A DNA stretch of 64,000 nucleotides from Caulobacter segnis (GCF_023935105.1 NZ_CP096040.1:2356001-2420000); one strand, 5' to 3'. Shown: positions 26,125-35,524, counted from the stretch's first letter. Notes: generated by a model not told the origin, from the sequence alone. Numbers and translations: made by a program.

Positions 26125-26769
26125 TCAGCTCTGAGGGATCACGCCGGACTTGGCCAGGCGATCGGCCATGCGCACGAGTTCGGGCAGGGATTCAGCCTCC
26201 ATCTTCTTCATCACCTGGCTGCGATGGAGTTTGACCGTCGCTTCGGTGATCGCGGCGCGCTCGGCGATCTGCTTGTTTAGGAGCCCCGCCGCCACGAGGC
26301 CGAAAACCTGTCGCTCACGTTCCGACAAGGTGGCATAGCGCGCGTGCAGGGCCTGATTGAGCTTGGCCTCGCTGCGGCGCGCCTGGTCATTGGCCAGGGC
26401 TCGGTTGACCGCTTCCAGCAAATCCTGCTCGCGCACGGGCTTGGACAGCACGTCGACGGCGCCGGCCTTCATCGCGCGCACGGCCATCTGGACATCGACG
26501 TGAGCGCTGATCAGCACGACCGACTGGGCCATGTCGGTTCGAGCCAGGGCCTCCTGGAACTCCAGACCGCTACGGCCCGGAAGCCGAATATCCAGCACGA
26601 TGCAGCCCGCGCGCTCCACGGGACCTGCGTCGAGAAACGACTGCACCGATCCATGGATCTCGGTCGCCAGGCCCACGGACTGGAAGAGCGCCCTCAGGGC
26701 CTCGCGGACGCTTTCGTCGTCGTCGATGACGACCACGAGGGCCTCGCTGTCCTTAGCGTTGGGAAACAT
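26125..26769 (-). CDS. FixJ-family response regulator
   Basis: Receiver domain followed by a LuxR-type helix-turn-helix, 214 residues. DDD acidic cluster (16-18), phospho-acceptor D60 in IVLDIRLPGRSG, K109-like in VLSKPVRE, output helix-turn-helix LSERERQVFGLVAAGLLNKQIAERAAITEATVKLHR (shown in two parts: LSERERQVFGLVAAG and NKQIAERAAITEATVKLH). ATG 26769 is internal to the end of the histidine-kinase gene (17-nt overlap), implying coupling. Typical FixJ partner of a PAS-containing soluble kinase, regulating unknown target promoters. Confidence 0.9.
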   Translation of the reverse strand: MFPNAKDSEALVVVIDDDESVREALRALFQSVGLATEIHGSVQSFLDAGPVERAGCIVLDIRLPGRSGLEFQEALARTDMAQSVVLISAHVDVQMAVRAMKAGAVDVLSKPVREQDLLEAVNRALANDQARRSEAKLNQALHARYATLSERERQVFGLVAAGLLNKQIAERAAITEATVKLHRSQVMKKMEAESLPELVRMADRLAKSGVIPQS

Positions 26770-29700
26770 GAACGCCGTATCCTTCCGCCAGGGGCAGGGT
26801 GAAACTGAAGACGCCGCCTCGCGTCGCACTATTGGCCGCCCAAATCCGACCTCTATGGGCCTCGATGATCGACCTGCAGATCGCCAGGCCCATCCCGATA
26901 CCTTCGGCCTTGGTGCTGAAGAACGCCTCGAAGAGCCGATCGGGATCGTCGGTCCCCAGACCTGGCCCGGTGTCGGTCACGCTCACCAACGCTTCGCCGT
27001 CTCGGGTTTTTCCGCGGACCGTCAAGCGCCGGGTAGCGACGGCCGTACCGGCCATCGCCTCGACCCCGTTCATGATCAGGTTGAGGAGCACCTGCTGAAG
27101 CTGGGTTGCGTCACCAAGGATGGCGCTGGCCCCTTCGTCCAGCTCGGCCTTGGCGACGACGCTATGACGCTTGAACTCACCTTGCAAGAGATCGAGGACC
27201 GGCTGGACGACGTCCTCCAGGCTGACCCGGTCCATCCGAGGCGCGGACTTGCGGGCGAGGTTGCGAAGACTGGTTATGATGTCGCCCGCACGGTGGCCGT
27301 CGCGCACGATGCGCTCCGCGGCCTGGCGAGCCATGGCGATGTCCGTCTGGGCGCCGTCGAGCCAGCGCAGGCAGGCGCCGGCGTTGGTGACAACGGCCAT
27401 CAACGGTTGATTGACTTCGTGGGCGATCGATACGGCCAACTCGCCGATCGTGGTCATCCGCGTGACGTGGGCCAGATCGCTCTGACTTTGCCGCAGATCC
27501 TCTTCGGCGCGCTTGCGGTTCTCGATGTCGACATTGACACCGAACCACTGGGTGAGATTGCCCTGCTCGTCGAAGAACGGGCAGGCGCGGATCAGGAACC
27601 AGCGGTATTCTCCGTCCGCGCGGCGCAGGCGTAGCTCGGCTTCGCCCGGTTCGCCCGCGGCGATAATCCCGGCCCACATCTCCATGATGGGCTCGCGGTC
27701 ATCGGGGTGAATGTAGTCGGCGAACTTGAAACCCAGGACGTCGTCCAGCTCCGCGCCTGCATAGTCGAGATACTGCTGGCTCCAGAACCGCGTGGCGCCC
27801 TGCGCGTCGGACGACCAGGTCAGGCCTGGGATCGACGAGACGATCTGCTGGAGCTCGCGTTCACTGTCGCGTAGCGCCACTTCGCTGCTGGAGAGGGCGT
27901 CTTGGGCGTCCTTGCGATCTTCGATGTCAATATTGACCCCGAACCATTCCACCACGCGTCCGTAGCAGTCGACATGTGGGCTGGCCCGGAAAAGCATCCA
28001 GCGATAACTGCCGTCCGCCCGACGCAGGCGCGCCTCGTGCTCGTGCGCCCGCTCTTCGGTCATGGCGGTGACCCATGCGGCCAGCAGACCTGCGGCGTCA
28101 TCGGGGTGCAGGGCGTCGGCCCACGCGCCGGCGAGGGCGCTTTCGGCGTCGACACCGATGTAGTCCAGATACTGCTGGCTGAGGAACGTGATCGCGCCGT
28201 CGGCGCCCGCCGACCAGACCAGGCCAGGAACCGCGTTGATGATGTGCTCGAGGCGGCGCTCGTTGTCACGCAACGCAGCCTCGCTGGCGAGTAGGGCGCC
28301 CTCTACGCGCTTTCTATCCTCGATATCGACGACGATGCCGTACCATTTGAGGACGTTCCCATCGTTGTCCAACAGCGGGTTCTGCCGAAACGCGAACCAT
28401 CGGTATTGGCCATCGCGGCCCCGCATGCGGCCTTCCGTTTCCTGGGGGCGCTTTGAGCCGACGACCTCGTTCCAGGTCGCGCGCAGGGCCTCCAGGTCTT
28501 CAGGATGGAAGAGGCGATAGAAGCCATCGCCCTCGATCTCCTCGAAGGCGACGCCCGCGAAATCCAGGAACGGCTGGTTCCACGAATCCAACATGCCATC
28601 GGGCTCTGTCGACCAGACCATAGCGGGGATGGTGCTGATCGTCAGGCTCAGCGCCCGCTCGCTCTCCCGCAGCGCGGCCTCGCTTTCTCGCAGCGCGTTC
28701 TCGGCGCGCTGCAGATCCTCGATGTCGAGATTGCATCCGAACCAGCGGACCGCCCCGTTGGCGTCGGTGATTTTGCGCCCCGCGAAATAGAACCGCCGGT
28801 ACTCCCCGTCGAACCGGCGGATCCGGGCCTGGGCAAGCGAGGAATCCTTATCCTGCGCTTCGCGCCAGGCCGTCAAAAGGCCGTCGACATCGTCGGGATG
28901 GATGACGTCGGTAAAGCCGAAGTCCAGGATCGCCTCGGCAGGACGACCAACGAAGTCGAGATATCTCTGGTTGGCGAAGTCGGCGGCGCCGCCGTCCTTG
29001 GCCGACCAGATCAAGACCGGAAGGGAGTCGAGGATCAGGCTTACATTGCGTTCGCTGGCCACGAGCGCAGCCTCGGCGCGTTTGCGATCCTCGATATCCA
29101 TGTTGACGCCGTACCAGCGAACAACATCGCCCTCGGCGTTGAGCAGTGGACTGCAGCGGCAGATCAGCCAGCGATACTCGCCGTCGGCGCGCCGCGAACG
29201 GCCCTCGATCTCGCCGCCGGTCTTTGACGCCATCATCGCTTGCCATTCGGCGAACATCCGATCGACGTCGTCAGGATGGAACTGCGCGAGGAAACCCGTG
29301 TCCATCAGCTCCTCTGCGGAGCGACCGGTGAAGTCGACCATGTTCTTGTTGAACATGTCGGCATAGCCCTCGGCCGTCGTCGACCAGGCCATGCCAGGAA
29401 TGGTGTCGAGCATCATGCTCAAGGCGCTCTCGCTCTCGCGCAGGGCCGCCTCGCTGGCCCTCAGGGCGTCTTCTGCCCGCTGCAAGTCCTCGATATCGAC
29501 GTTGCAGCCAAACCAGCGGACCAGACCGTTGGCCTGGGTGAGCTTGCGACCGGCGAAATAGAACCAGCGATACTCCCCGTCGGCCCCGCGGATGCGGCCC
29601 TTCAGCGCGGTCTGGTCGGCCTCGGCCAAATCCCGGGTCCAGATCTCCATCATCCCTGGCACATCGTCGGGATGGTAGAGGTCCAGGAAACCCCATTCCA

Positions 29701-30772
29701 GAATCTTGTCGGCCGGCTCGCCCGCATAGTCGCGCCAGCTCTGGTTTATGAACTCGGCGCTACCGTCCGGGCGGGCCGACCACACCAGGACGGGCAAGGA
29801 ATTGACGATGAGGTCGAGGTTCTGCTCGCTCGCCAACAAGGCGGCCTGGGCTTCCTCGAGCGCGCTCTCGGCGCGCTTGCGGTCCTCGATATCGGTGCCG
29901 ACGCCGTACCACTTGATGACATTGCCGTCGGCGTCGAGCAGCGGGTTCTGCCGCAGCACGAACCAGCGGTACTCACCATCCGCGCGACGCATTCGTCCCT
30001 CGACATCGCGCGGTCGCTTGGTGGCCATGATCTCCTGCCAGGAGGCCAGCAGGTGGGCGGTGTCATCGGGGTGAAAGATCGGCCAGAATCCCTGGCCGCT
30101 GATCTCCTCGGCGGTCCAGCCGACATAGTCGACGAAGTTCTGGTTGCAGAAATCGATCAGGCCGTCCGGCGTCGTCGACCAGGCCATCGCCGGGATGGTG
30201 TTGATCGTCAGGTGCAAGCGCCATTCGCTCTCCGCCAAGGCTTGGGCGGAAGGTGGCGCGGCGCGCTGGTCCTTCGGCGGGCGGCGGTCGCTGAGTTCGC
30301 GCATCTCCCGGCAGGCGAGGCTGGTTTGCGCGGCGGCGATCTTGAGCTTCGAGCGCTCCTGTCCGGTTGGGAAGGCCTCGCGGCGCGCGCCGGCGAGAAT
30401 TTCGCCGATGCCGGCGCTAACGCCCAACGGACATCGAACCACCGACACCGATTGGCCGCCCAGAGGAAGCTGAACCCCCAGTTCGCCGTGGTCGGACCAG
30501 GCCTCCAGCGCCACGCGGATGTCTTCTGAGGAGCATGTGCGGGCGAAATCCGGCGCGAGGCGCAGAAAGACGTGCGTGGTGTCGTTGAAGCGCAAACCCA
30601 CGAAATCCAGCGCGAGCATTTCGAGCAAGGTCTCGAGCACGCTTTCGGCGATGGAGGTGGGGTCCAGGCCTGTCCAGGCGTCGGGCAGACCTCCCAGGCG
30701 CTCAAGGTCGTATTCGAGCTGTTGCAGGGTCCGACTTTCGGCCGACGGCGGCATGACGTGCGGAGGTGCCAC
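26753..30772 (-). CDS. Soluble hybrid-sensor histidine kinase with GAF-like domain and seven tandem PAS domains
   Basis: Cytoplasmic histidine kinase of 1339 residues. No transmembrane helix. Residues 20-175 form a GAF-like domain; then seven PAS_3/PAC units follow (approximate starts 185, 315, 440, 565, 690, 815, 945), each with HPDD (HPED in the fifth) and a closing DIEDRKRAE-type PAC linker (DIEDLQRAE in units 2 and 4). Units 1, 3 and 5 resemble each other (WSTT/WSTEPDG) and so do 2 and 4 (FAGRKxTxANG), indicating duplication of a two-PAS block. HisKA: IAHEVNQPLMAV, His about 1118; N-box LLNLIMNGVEAM; G1 TDTGPGLG; G2 EGIGMGLA. Start: GTG 30772 with AAAGGG 6 nt upstream; ATG 30754 is possible. 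Signals via the overlapping FixJ-type gene. Confidence 0.88.
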   Translation of the reverse strand: MAPPHVMPPSAESRTLQQLEYDLERLGGLPDAWTGLDPTSIAESVLETLLEMLALDFVGLRFNDTTHVFLRLAPDFARTCSSEDIRVALEAWSDHGELGVQLPLGGQSVSVVRCPLGVSAGIGEILAGARREAFPTGQERSKLKIAAAQTSLACREMRELSDRRPPKDQRAAPPSAQALAESEWRLHLTINTIPAMAWSTTPDGLIDFCNQNFVDYVGWTAEEISGQGFWPIFHPDDTAHLLASWQEIMATKRPRDVEGRMRRADGEYRWFVLRQNPLLDADGNVIKWYGVGTDIEDRKRAESALEEAQAALLASEQNLDLIVNSLPVLVWSARPDGSAEFINQSWRDYAGEPADKILEWGFLDLYHPDDVPGMMEIWTRDLAEADQTALKGRIRGADGEYRWFYFAGRKLTQANGLVRWFGCNVDIEDLQRAEDALRASEAALRESESALSMMLDTIPGMAWSTTAEGYADMFNKNMVDFTGRSAEELMDTGFLAQFHPDDVDRMFAEWQAMMASKTGGEIEGRSRRADGEYRWLICRCSPLLNAEGDVVRWYGVNMDIEDRKRAEAALVASERNVSLILDSLPVLIWSAKDGGAADFANQRYLDFVGRPAEAILDFGFTDVIHPDDVDGLLTAWREAQDKDSSLAQARIRRFDGEYRRFYFAGRKITDANGAVRWFGCNLDIEDLQRAENALRESEAALRESERALSLTISTIPAMVWSTEPDGMLDSWNQPFLDFAGVAFEEIEGDGFYRLFHPEDLEALRATWNEVVGSKRPQETEGRMRGRDGQYRWFAFRQNPLLDNDGNVLKWYGIVVDIEDRKRVEGALLASEAALRDNERRLEHIINAVPGLVWSAGADGAITFLSQQYLDYIGVDAESALAGAWADALHPDDAAGLLAAWVTAMTEERAHEHEARLRRADGSYRWMLFRASPHVDCYGRVVEWFGVNIDIEDRKDAQDALSSSEVALRDSERELQQIVSSIPGLTWSSDAQGATRFWSQQYLDYAGAELDDVLGFKFADYIHPDDREPIMEMWAGIIAAGEPGEAELRLRRADGEYRWFLIRACPFFDEQGNLTQWFGVNVDIENRKRAEEDLRQSQSDLAHVTRMTTIGELAVSIAHEVNQPLMAVVTNAGACLRWLDGAQTDIAMARQAAERIVRDGHRAGDIITSLRNLARKSAPRMDRVSLEDVVQPVLDLLQGEFKRHSVVAKAELDEGASAILGDATQLQQVLLNLIMNGVEAMAGTAVATRRLTVRGKTRDGEALVSVTDTGPGLGTDDPDRLFEAFFSTKAEGIGMGLAICRSIIEAHRGRIWAANSATRGGVFSFTLPLAEGYGVHVSQR

Positions 30773-31188
30773 AAGGAGCCCTTTGTCTTGTCTCTCCGAC
30801 GCAGGCTTAGACTATCGTGATCAAAGCGCGGCTTCCACCTCAACCAAGGTCTAGTCAGGCTCGACGAAAGGCTAGGCGCCGAGGGCGAGGCGCAAGGTTT
30901 CAAGGGGTGTGGAGAGGCCGGTCGAGGCGCAGCGGTGTCGGATTGGGCTTCTCCTGCGGAGCGCCTTTTGGGGTTTGCTTCGGCCTGGCCATAGGGGAAC
31001 TAGACGAAGGTCGAGTCCTATATGCCTAAAGGCGAGAAAGGCGCGACCATGGGCGAATTGAAGCTCGATGCTTGTGAGCGCTACCTTCGGTTATCAGGAC
31101 TCAAGGAGGGTGGCGTGTCGAACCGTTCGAATTCCACCCACCCGGCCTGCGACGACGCGGCCCTGCGCCGCATCATGGTGTCCGGCTC
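30773..31188. other. Divergent promoter region between kinase and winged-helix regulator
   Basis: 416 bp with no credible gene. It must hold the promoters of both flanking genes. No clear operator palindrome was identified here. Confidence 0.5.
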
Positions 31189-31785
31189 ATGACGCCCGCG
31201 CCGACCTTCACCTTCGGAGACTATTTGTTTGTGCCAGGACGCCAACTGCTCCTGAAGAGCGGTGAGGTCGTCCGCGTCGGCTGCCGCGCGCTGGATCTGT
31301 TGACGGCTTTCGTCCAGCGGCCGGGGGAGCTTCTCACCAAGCAAGAGTTGCTGGAAGGGGCCTGGCCCAGCACCACCGTCGTCGAGGGCAACCTGAAGGT
31401 CCACATCGCGGCTCTGCGCCGGGCGCTCGAAGATGACGTCGACGCCGCCCGATACATCGCCACCGTGAATGGCCGAGGCTACCGCTTCATCTCGCCGGTC
31501 GAGACAGGGGAGGCGCTATCTGCGGGCGGGGCGGCGGAGAGAACGTTGACCGGAGAGGTCGAAACCGCGCCAGTTGGTCCAGCACCCGGAAGCTTTGAGG
31601 ACGTGATGGCGTTGCTGGCGCGGACGATGCGCTCCATGGTCATCGACGTGCCGGGCCAGCCCGACCGGGAGAGCGCCCAAGGCGCATCGCGCCGGATCCT
31701 GTTCATCGAACTGACGTCCAGGGAAGAGGCTTGGATAGAGGACCTGTTCGCACAACGTCTACGAAGAGTATCCGCGACGCGGTGA
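31189..31785 (+). CDS. Winged-helix (CadC/OmpR-type DNA-binding) transcriptional regulator, no membrane segment
   Basis: 198 residues. The N-terminal 105 residues form a PhoB/CadC-type winged helix (FTFGDYLFVPGRQLLL, LDLLTAFVQRPGELLTKQEL, NLKVHIAALRRALED, YIATVNGRGYRF), clearly homologous to the N-terminus of the regulator at 47669. Unlike CadC there is no transmembrane helix and no sensor domain; the remaining 90 residues are low-complexity then ILFIELTSREEAWIEDLF, with no recognised fold. It may be a stand-alone regulator or a product cut down from a longer protein. Convergent with the hydrolase at 31819. Confidence 0.75.
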   Translation: MTPAPTFTFGDYLFVPGRQLLLKSGEVVRVGCRALDLLTAFVQRPGELLTKQELLEGAWPSTTVVEGNLKVHIAALRRALEDDVDAARYIATVNGRGYRFISPVETGEALSAGGAAERTLTGEVETAPVGPAPGSFEDVMALLARTMRSMVIDVPGQPDRESAQGASRRILFIELTSREEAWIEDLFAQRLRRVSATR

Positions 31786-31796
31786 GCGTCGCGGAT
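31770..31796. terminator. Perfect 11-bp hairpin at convergent gene ends
   Basis: ATCCGCGACGC (31770-31780) pairs with GCGTCGCGGAT (31786-31796); the stop codon TGA is in the 5-nt loop. Followed by GTCTT only, so it is bidirectional but T-poor. Confidence 0.55.
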
Positions 31797-31818
31797 GTCT
31801 TAGGAGTCCCGACCGGTC

Positions 31819-32808
31819 TTACTTGGCGACCTTGCGATCCAGGAAGTCGTGGATCAGCGGGGCCATCTCGCCGAGGCGATCCTCCAGGGCGAAGTGGCCC
31901 GAGTCGAGAATGTGGACTTCAGCCTTGGGCAGGTCGCGCAGGTAGGGATGGGCGCCGGCCTCGGGGAAGATCTTGTCGTTCTTGCCCCAGACGATCAGCA
32001 TCGGCGGCTGGTAGTCGCGGAAGAACTTCTGGAAGTCGGGATAGAAGGGCACGTTGGAGCCGTAGTCGCCGAGCATGTCCAGCTGGACGTCGCGATTGCC
32101 CGGACGGTCCAGAAGCGCCTGGTCGTGCACCCAGTTGTCGGGGCTGATGCGGCTCACGTCGCCCATGCCGTCGGTGTATTGGAACTTGGTGATGTCCAGG
32201 GTGACGAGGTTGTTCAGCGCGTCGCGGTTCTTCTGCGAGCGGTCCTTCCAGTAGACCTTGATCGGATCCCAGAACGGCGACTCCAGGCCTTCGGTGTAGG
32301 CATTGCCGTTCTGGACGATGAAGCCGCTGACACGCTCAGGGTGCTTCAGGGCCAGGCGGTAGCCGATCGGGGCGCCGTAATCCATGACGTACATGGTGTA
32401 TCGCTTCAGACCCAGCTGGTTCACCAGCTTGTCCATCACGTCGGCCTGGTTGGCGAAGGTGTATGAAAACTGGGTGTGGTCGGGCGCGTCGCTCTCACCA
32501 TAGCCCGGATAGTCCGGCGCGATGACGCGGTACTTGTCGGCCAGCAGCGGGATCAGGTTGCGGAACATGTGCGACGAGGTCGGGAAACCGTGCAGCAGCA
32601 GGATCACCGGACCGTCGGCCGGGCCGGCCTCGCGATAGGCCACCCTCACGCCGTCGACCGTGGCGGTCTTGTAGTGGATCACCGGCGGAGCGAGGCGCGT
32701 GGCGGCGGCTTTGGCGGCTGGCGCGGCGATCGCGTGCGGGGCGGCCGCGAAGGTCGCAGCGGACAGAGCGATGGCGGCCAGGGCCGCAGACGTGAACAGG
32801 CGAGTCAT
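31819..32808 (-). CDS. Secreted alpha/beta hydrolase with Asp nucleophile (epoxide hydrolase/dehalogenase-like)
   Basis: 329 residues with signal peptide ([20 protein letters not shown], cleavage near AIA-AP). Oxyanion motif [11 protein letters not shown] (about 72), nucleophile elbow MDYGAP where Asp replaces Ser (about 147), and His in [10 protein letters not shown] (about 303). An Asp nucleophile points to epoxide hydrolase or haloalkane dehalogenase mechanism rather than esterase; the loop WGKNDK supplies the acid. Strongly similar to the cytoplasmic paralog at 40293 (shared [13 protein letters not shown], QNGNAYxEGL, LPKAEV, DxGHFALE). Followed on the same strand by nothing; preceded by a second secreted hydrolase gene at 32904 with 95 nt between. 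Confidence 0.85.
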   Translation of the reverse strand: MTRLFTSAALAAIALSAATFAAAPHAIAAPAAKAAATRLAPPVIHYKTATVDGVRVAYREAGPADGPVILLLHGFPTSSHMFRNLIPLLADKYRVIAPDYPGYGESDAPDHTQFSYTFANQADVMDKLVNQLGLKRYTMYVMDYGAPIGYRLALKHPERVSGFIVQNGNAYTEGLESPFWDPIKVYWKDRSQKNRDALNNLVTLDITKFQYTDGMGDVSRISPDNWVHDQALLDRPGNRDVQLDMLGDYGSNVPFYPDFQKFFRDYQPPMLIVWGKNDKIFPEAGAHPYLRDLPKAEVHILDSGHFALEDRLGEMAPLIHDFLDRKVAK

Positions 32809-32903
32809 GGATAGCTCCTAGGGTTTTGAGGATCTTCGGGAGAACTTCGGGGAGGAGGGGTCTCGTCCCGCGCATGCGCGTGGCGAGATCGTCTGGCGGG
32901 CGA

Positions 32904-33671
32904 CTACTTGGTCGCGTCGGCCGCCATCGCGATGAAGTTGGCGACGTAGCCGGGTTTGGAGAGCATGACCGCGTGGCTGCTCGGCGTTTCGACGAGCGTA
33001 GCCTTCGCCCGCAAAGCCATGGCGCGTTGCGCGGCCGGTGGGATCATCATGTCGTGCGTCGCCAGCAGGTAGTAGCTGGGCTTGGCCTTCCAAGCCGGCG
33101 CGGTGATCTTGGCGCCGACCGCGCCCAGGCCCCACGGAACCTGCGAGGCAGCCATGAAATGGGTGATCTTCGGATCGACATCGGCGGCGAAGGCCGAGGC
33201 GAACTGCGCCGGATCGATCTGAATGAAGCCGTCCTTGGGCGGCAGCAGCGGCGCGGGCGGCGCGCCCGGGACCGGCGTGCTGGCCAGCTGCAGCACAGAC
33301 TCGCCGGCGTCGGGGGCGAAGGCGGCCAGATAGACCAGGCTCTTGACCTTGGGATCGGCGCCGGCCTCGGTGATCACCGCGCCGCCATACGAGTGGCCCA
33401 CGAGGATCACCGGGTGCTTGGCCTGGGCGATCGCCTGACGAGCCGCCGTCGCGTCCCCCTCCAGCGTGATCGTCGGGTTCTGGACGATAAGGACCTCGTA
33501 GCCCTTCTTTTCCAGCAGCTCGTAGACTGGCCGCCAGCCCGAGGCGTCCACGAAGGCGCCGTGCACCAGGACGATGGACACCGGCCTTTCGGTGGCGTCG
33601 GCGGCGAAGGCCGCCCCGGCCGGTGCGGCGGCGGCCAGGGCCGCGATCACTCCAACGACTGCGCGCTTCAT
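32904..33671 (-). CDS. Secreted serine alpha/beta hydrolase (EstC/salicylate-esterase-like)
   Basis: 255 residues with signal peptide (MKRAVVGVIAALAAAAPAGA then AFA-AD). IVLVHGAFVDASGW (about 33-46), nucleophile GHSYGGAV (Ser about 101), acid near DMMIP, and His in PSSHAVML (about 236). This pattern matches the small pAM-type alpha/beta hydrolases often annotated as salicylate esterase or bromoperoxidase-like. Upstream in the operon direction of the Asp-nucleophile hydrolase at 31819; the two are likely co-transcribed. Upstream lies an AT-rich region with an 18-bp inverted repeat, shared with the divergent isochorismatase-like gene. Confidence 0.85.
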   Translation of the reverse strand: MKRAVVGVIAALAAAAPAGAAFAADATERPVSIVLVHGAFVDASGWRPVYELLEKKGYEVLIVQNPTITLEGDATAARQAIAQAKHPVILVGHSYGGAVITEAGADPKVKSLVYLAAFAPDAGESVLQLASTPVPGAPPAPLLPPKDGFIQIDPAQFASAFAADVDPKITHFMAASQVPWGLGAVGAKITAPAWKAKPSYYLLATHDMMIPPAAQRAMALRAKATLVETPSSHAVMLSKPGYVANFIAMAADATK

Positions 33672-33811
33672 TGAACTTCTCCTAGGGGATGACCGAGCCC
33701 GGGGCGGACGTTGGCCAATAGGAATAGTCCCTTGAGGGCGGATGTGTGGTTAGGTGTGGTAAAAGTCGGTCAATGGTGGCGTGATTGGAGTTGTTTGGTA
33801 AAAATAGGCGG

Positions 33812-33829
33812 TCACTTCTATTGAAGTGA
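33812..33829. promoter_or_regulatory. 18-bp inverted repeat, candidate operator in a divergent promoter region
   Basis: TCACTTC-TATT-GAAGTGA, perfect 7-bp arms around 4 nt, within an AT-rich 180-bp stretch between secreted-hydrolase genes (minus) and the isochorismatase-like gene at 33985 (plus). The dyad suits a TetR/LysR/MarR-size dimer, but no such regulator gene is adjacent. Confidence 0.5.
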
Positions 33830-33984
33830 GGTGTATAGACAAGGTGGTTAATTGGAATCTATGATCGTAAGTGCGGAAATTTACCGGGATTTACTGGATC
33901 GATGGGGCGGGGCGGGGAATGGTCGATACGCGCCGGGCGTCCCTGAGGATGCCGACCGAGCGCGGACCATTTCGAGGAAATCCC

Positions 33985-34659
33985 ATGACCACGTCGCCGA
34001 AGCCAAAATCGAGCGTCCTGCCTACAGGTGGCGGCGCCGCCCTGATCGATCCCGCCGACGCGGCGCTCCTGCTGCTGGATCACCAGTCGGGCCTGTTCCA
34101 GACCGTCAAGGACATCTCCGTGGCGGACCTCCGCCGCAACGTCGAGATGGTCGCCCGCCTGGCGACACTGCTGAACATCCCGGTGATTACCACCGCGTCC
34201 GAGCCGTCCGGCTCGAACGGTCCGCTGATGCCGGAGATCCACGAACTGGCGCCTCACGCCGTCTATGTACCGCGCAAGGGCGAGGTGAACGCCTGGGACA
34301 ACGGCGACTTCGTCGGCCAGGTCAAATCGACCGGCCGCAAGACCCTGATCATGGCCGGCGTCTGGACCAGCGTCTGCGTGATGTTCCCGGCCCTGGATGC
34401 GGTGGCTGCCGGCTATGACGTCTACGCCGTCGTCGATGCTTCGGGCGATCCTAGCGAGATGGCCTCGCGCACCAGCCTCGCCCGGTTCGTCCAGGGCGGG
34501 GTCAAGCCGACCTCGACCAACGCCCTGCTGAGCGAACTGCACCGCACCTGGGCGCGACCGGAAGCCGCCGAACTGGCCAAGCTCTATGGCCTTGCGGCGC
34601 CGAACTACGCCGCCGTCATGGAAAGCTTCCAGAAGGCTCAGGCCGTGGCCAGGGCCTAA
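33985..34659 (+). CDS. Isochorismatase-family cysteine hydrolase (YcaC-like)
   Basis: 224 residues. ATG 33985 has GAGGA 6 nt upstream; the longer open frame begins in non-coding AT-rich DNA. Catalytic triad of the family: Asp in LLLLDHQSG (about 28), Lys in PRKGEVNAWDN (about 94), Cys in GVWTSVCVMF (about 125) together with the cis-peptide region. Sequence resembles the YcaC branch, for which the physiological substrate is unknown; related enzymes hydrolyse nicotinamide, ureidoacrylate or isochorismate. Divergent from the secreted hydrolases across a palindrome-bearing promoter region. Confidence 0.85.
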   Translation: MTTSPKPKSSVLPTGGGAALIDPADAALLLLDHQSGLFQTVKDISVADLRRNVEMVARLATLLNIPVITTASEPSGSNGPLMPEIHELAPHAVYVPRKGEVNAWDNGDFVGQVKSTGRKTLIMAGVWTSVCVMFPALDAVAAGYDVYAVVDASGDPSEMASRTSLARFVQGGVKPTSTNALLSELHRTWARPEAAELAKLYGLAAPNYAAVMESFQKAQAVARA

Positions 34660-34669
34660 TCGTACTGGT

Positions 34670-34691
34670 GAGGCGGGCGCCGGCCCGCCTC
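34670..34691. terminator. Hairpin between convergent genes
   Basis: GAGGCGGGC (34670-34678) and GCCCGCCTC (34683-34691) with a 4-nt loop. Lies between the isochorismatase-like stop and the stop of the gene at 34696; works in both directions. Confidence 0.55.
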
Positions 34692-34695
34692 TTAG

Positions 34696-35481
34696 CTAGC
34701 GCCCGGTCAGCTTGAACCGGAACATCCGGCTGGGGCCGTCCTCGGGCACGAGATAGAGGTCGCGGCCCTGCAGGGCCATGCCTTCCTCGGTGTAGCGGAC
34801 GCCGCGGTCAGTGGCGCCGGCGGCGCGGCTGTCCATCAGCGTCATCGACGGCCAGGCAAACCAGTCTATTGCGCCGGCCTTGGGACCGAGCGCGCCGGAG
34901 CCAACCAGGCGGCCCTGCTCGAACTTCATATCCTGATAGCGGGTCGGGGAGGGGTTCTGGATCACCCGGACCTGTCGACCCCGGCGGTTGAACACGTAGA
35001 GCAGGCGGCTGTCCCAATTGCCGGCGACCAGGCCGCGACCTGACGCCGCGACGCAGCCGATGTGGTCGGCCACCGAGATTTTCCGACGAATGGTCAGCGT
35101 CTTCTTGTCGATTTCGACCAGGACCGCCGAGCTGTTGGCCCTGTACTCGGCCACCGGAACCCAGATCGACCCGCCGTGCATCGCCATGCCGCCGGGATGG
35201 TAACGGACGCCGTCGATGATCTCGAGACGGCGCTCGAACTTGCCGCTGCGCCGATCGAACTGGTGGATATAGCCCCTGTGCTCGCGGGTATCGACGGATG
35301 TGACCCAGATATGCCGAGCGTCTAGATCCATGCCCTGGACGTGAAACAGCTCGCCGTTGAGCGGCAGCACATCGACGAGCCGGGCGCGTTCGACCCCGTC
35401 GGGCTGGGCTCTCGTGGCCGTGGCCGCGCCGGTCAGGAGCAGGATGGCCGCCGATGCGGCAAGAACGCGGTCGAGGATCAT
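34696..35481 (-). CDS. Secreted beta-propeller-like protein of unknown function (possibly DUF6454-type)
   Basis: 261 residues with signal peptide (MILDRVLAASAAILLLTGAAT, cleavage near RA-QP). The mature protein has repeating 40-50-residue units: HIWVTSVDTREHRGYIHQFD, GSIWVPVAEYRANSSAVLVE, GLVAGNWDSRLLYVFNRRG, RDLYLVPEDGPSRMFRFK; this is a propeller-like pattern. I do not recognise an active site. Immediately downstream of the receptor gene on the same strand, but a strong terminator lies between, so co-regulation is uncertain. Could bind the ligand imported by that receptor. Confidence 0.65.
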   Translation of the reverse strand: MILDRVLAASAAILLLTGAATATRAQPDGVERARLVDVLPLNGELFHVQGMDLDARHIWVTSVDTREHRGYIHQFDRRSGKFERRLEIIDGVRYHPGGMAMHGGSIWVPVAEYRANSSAVLVEIDKKTLTIRRKISVADHIGCVAASGRGLVAGNWDSRLLYVFNRRGRQVRVIQNPSPTRYQDMKFEQGRLVGSGALGPKAGAIDWFAWPSMTLMDSRAAGATDRGVRYTEEGMALQGRDLYLVPEDGPSRMFRFKLTGR

Positions 35482-35493
35482 CAGGCCTTCCGG

Positions 35494-35524
35494 AAAAAGA
35501 GCGGGACCGGCCCTGGCCGGCCCC
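35494..35524 (-). terminator. Rho-independent terminator after the TonB receptor
   Basis: On the minus strand GGGGCCGGCC pairs with GGCCGGTCCC (35503-35524 region, 2-nt loop), followed by GCTCTTTTT; the T-run is the complement of AAAAA at 35494-35498. It lies 26 nt past the receptor stop. Confidence 0.65.

Noticed and set aside
30848..31029. Possible small plus-strand gene between kinase and regulator
   Set aside because: No recognisable protein, poor start context, and Arg/Gly-rich random look.
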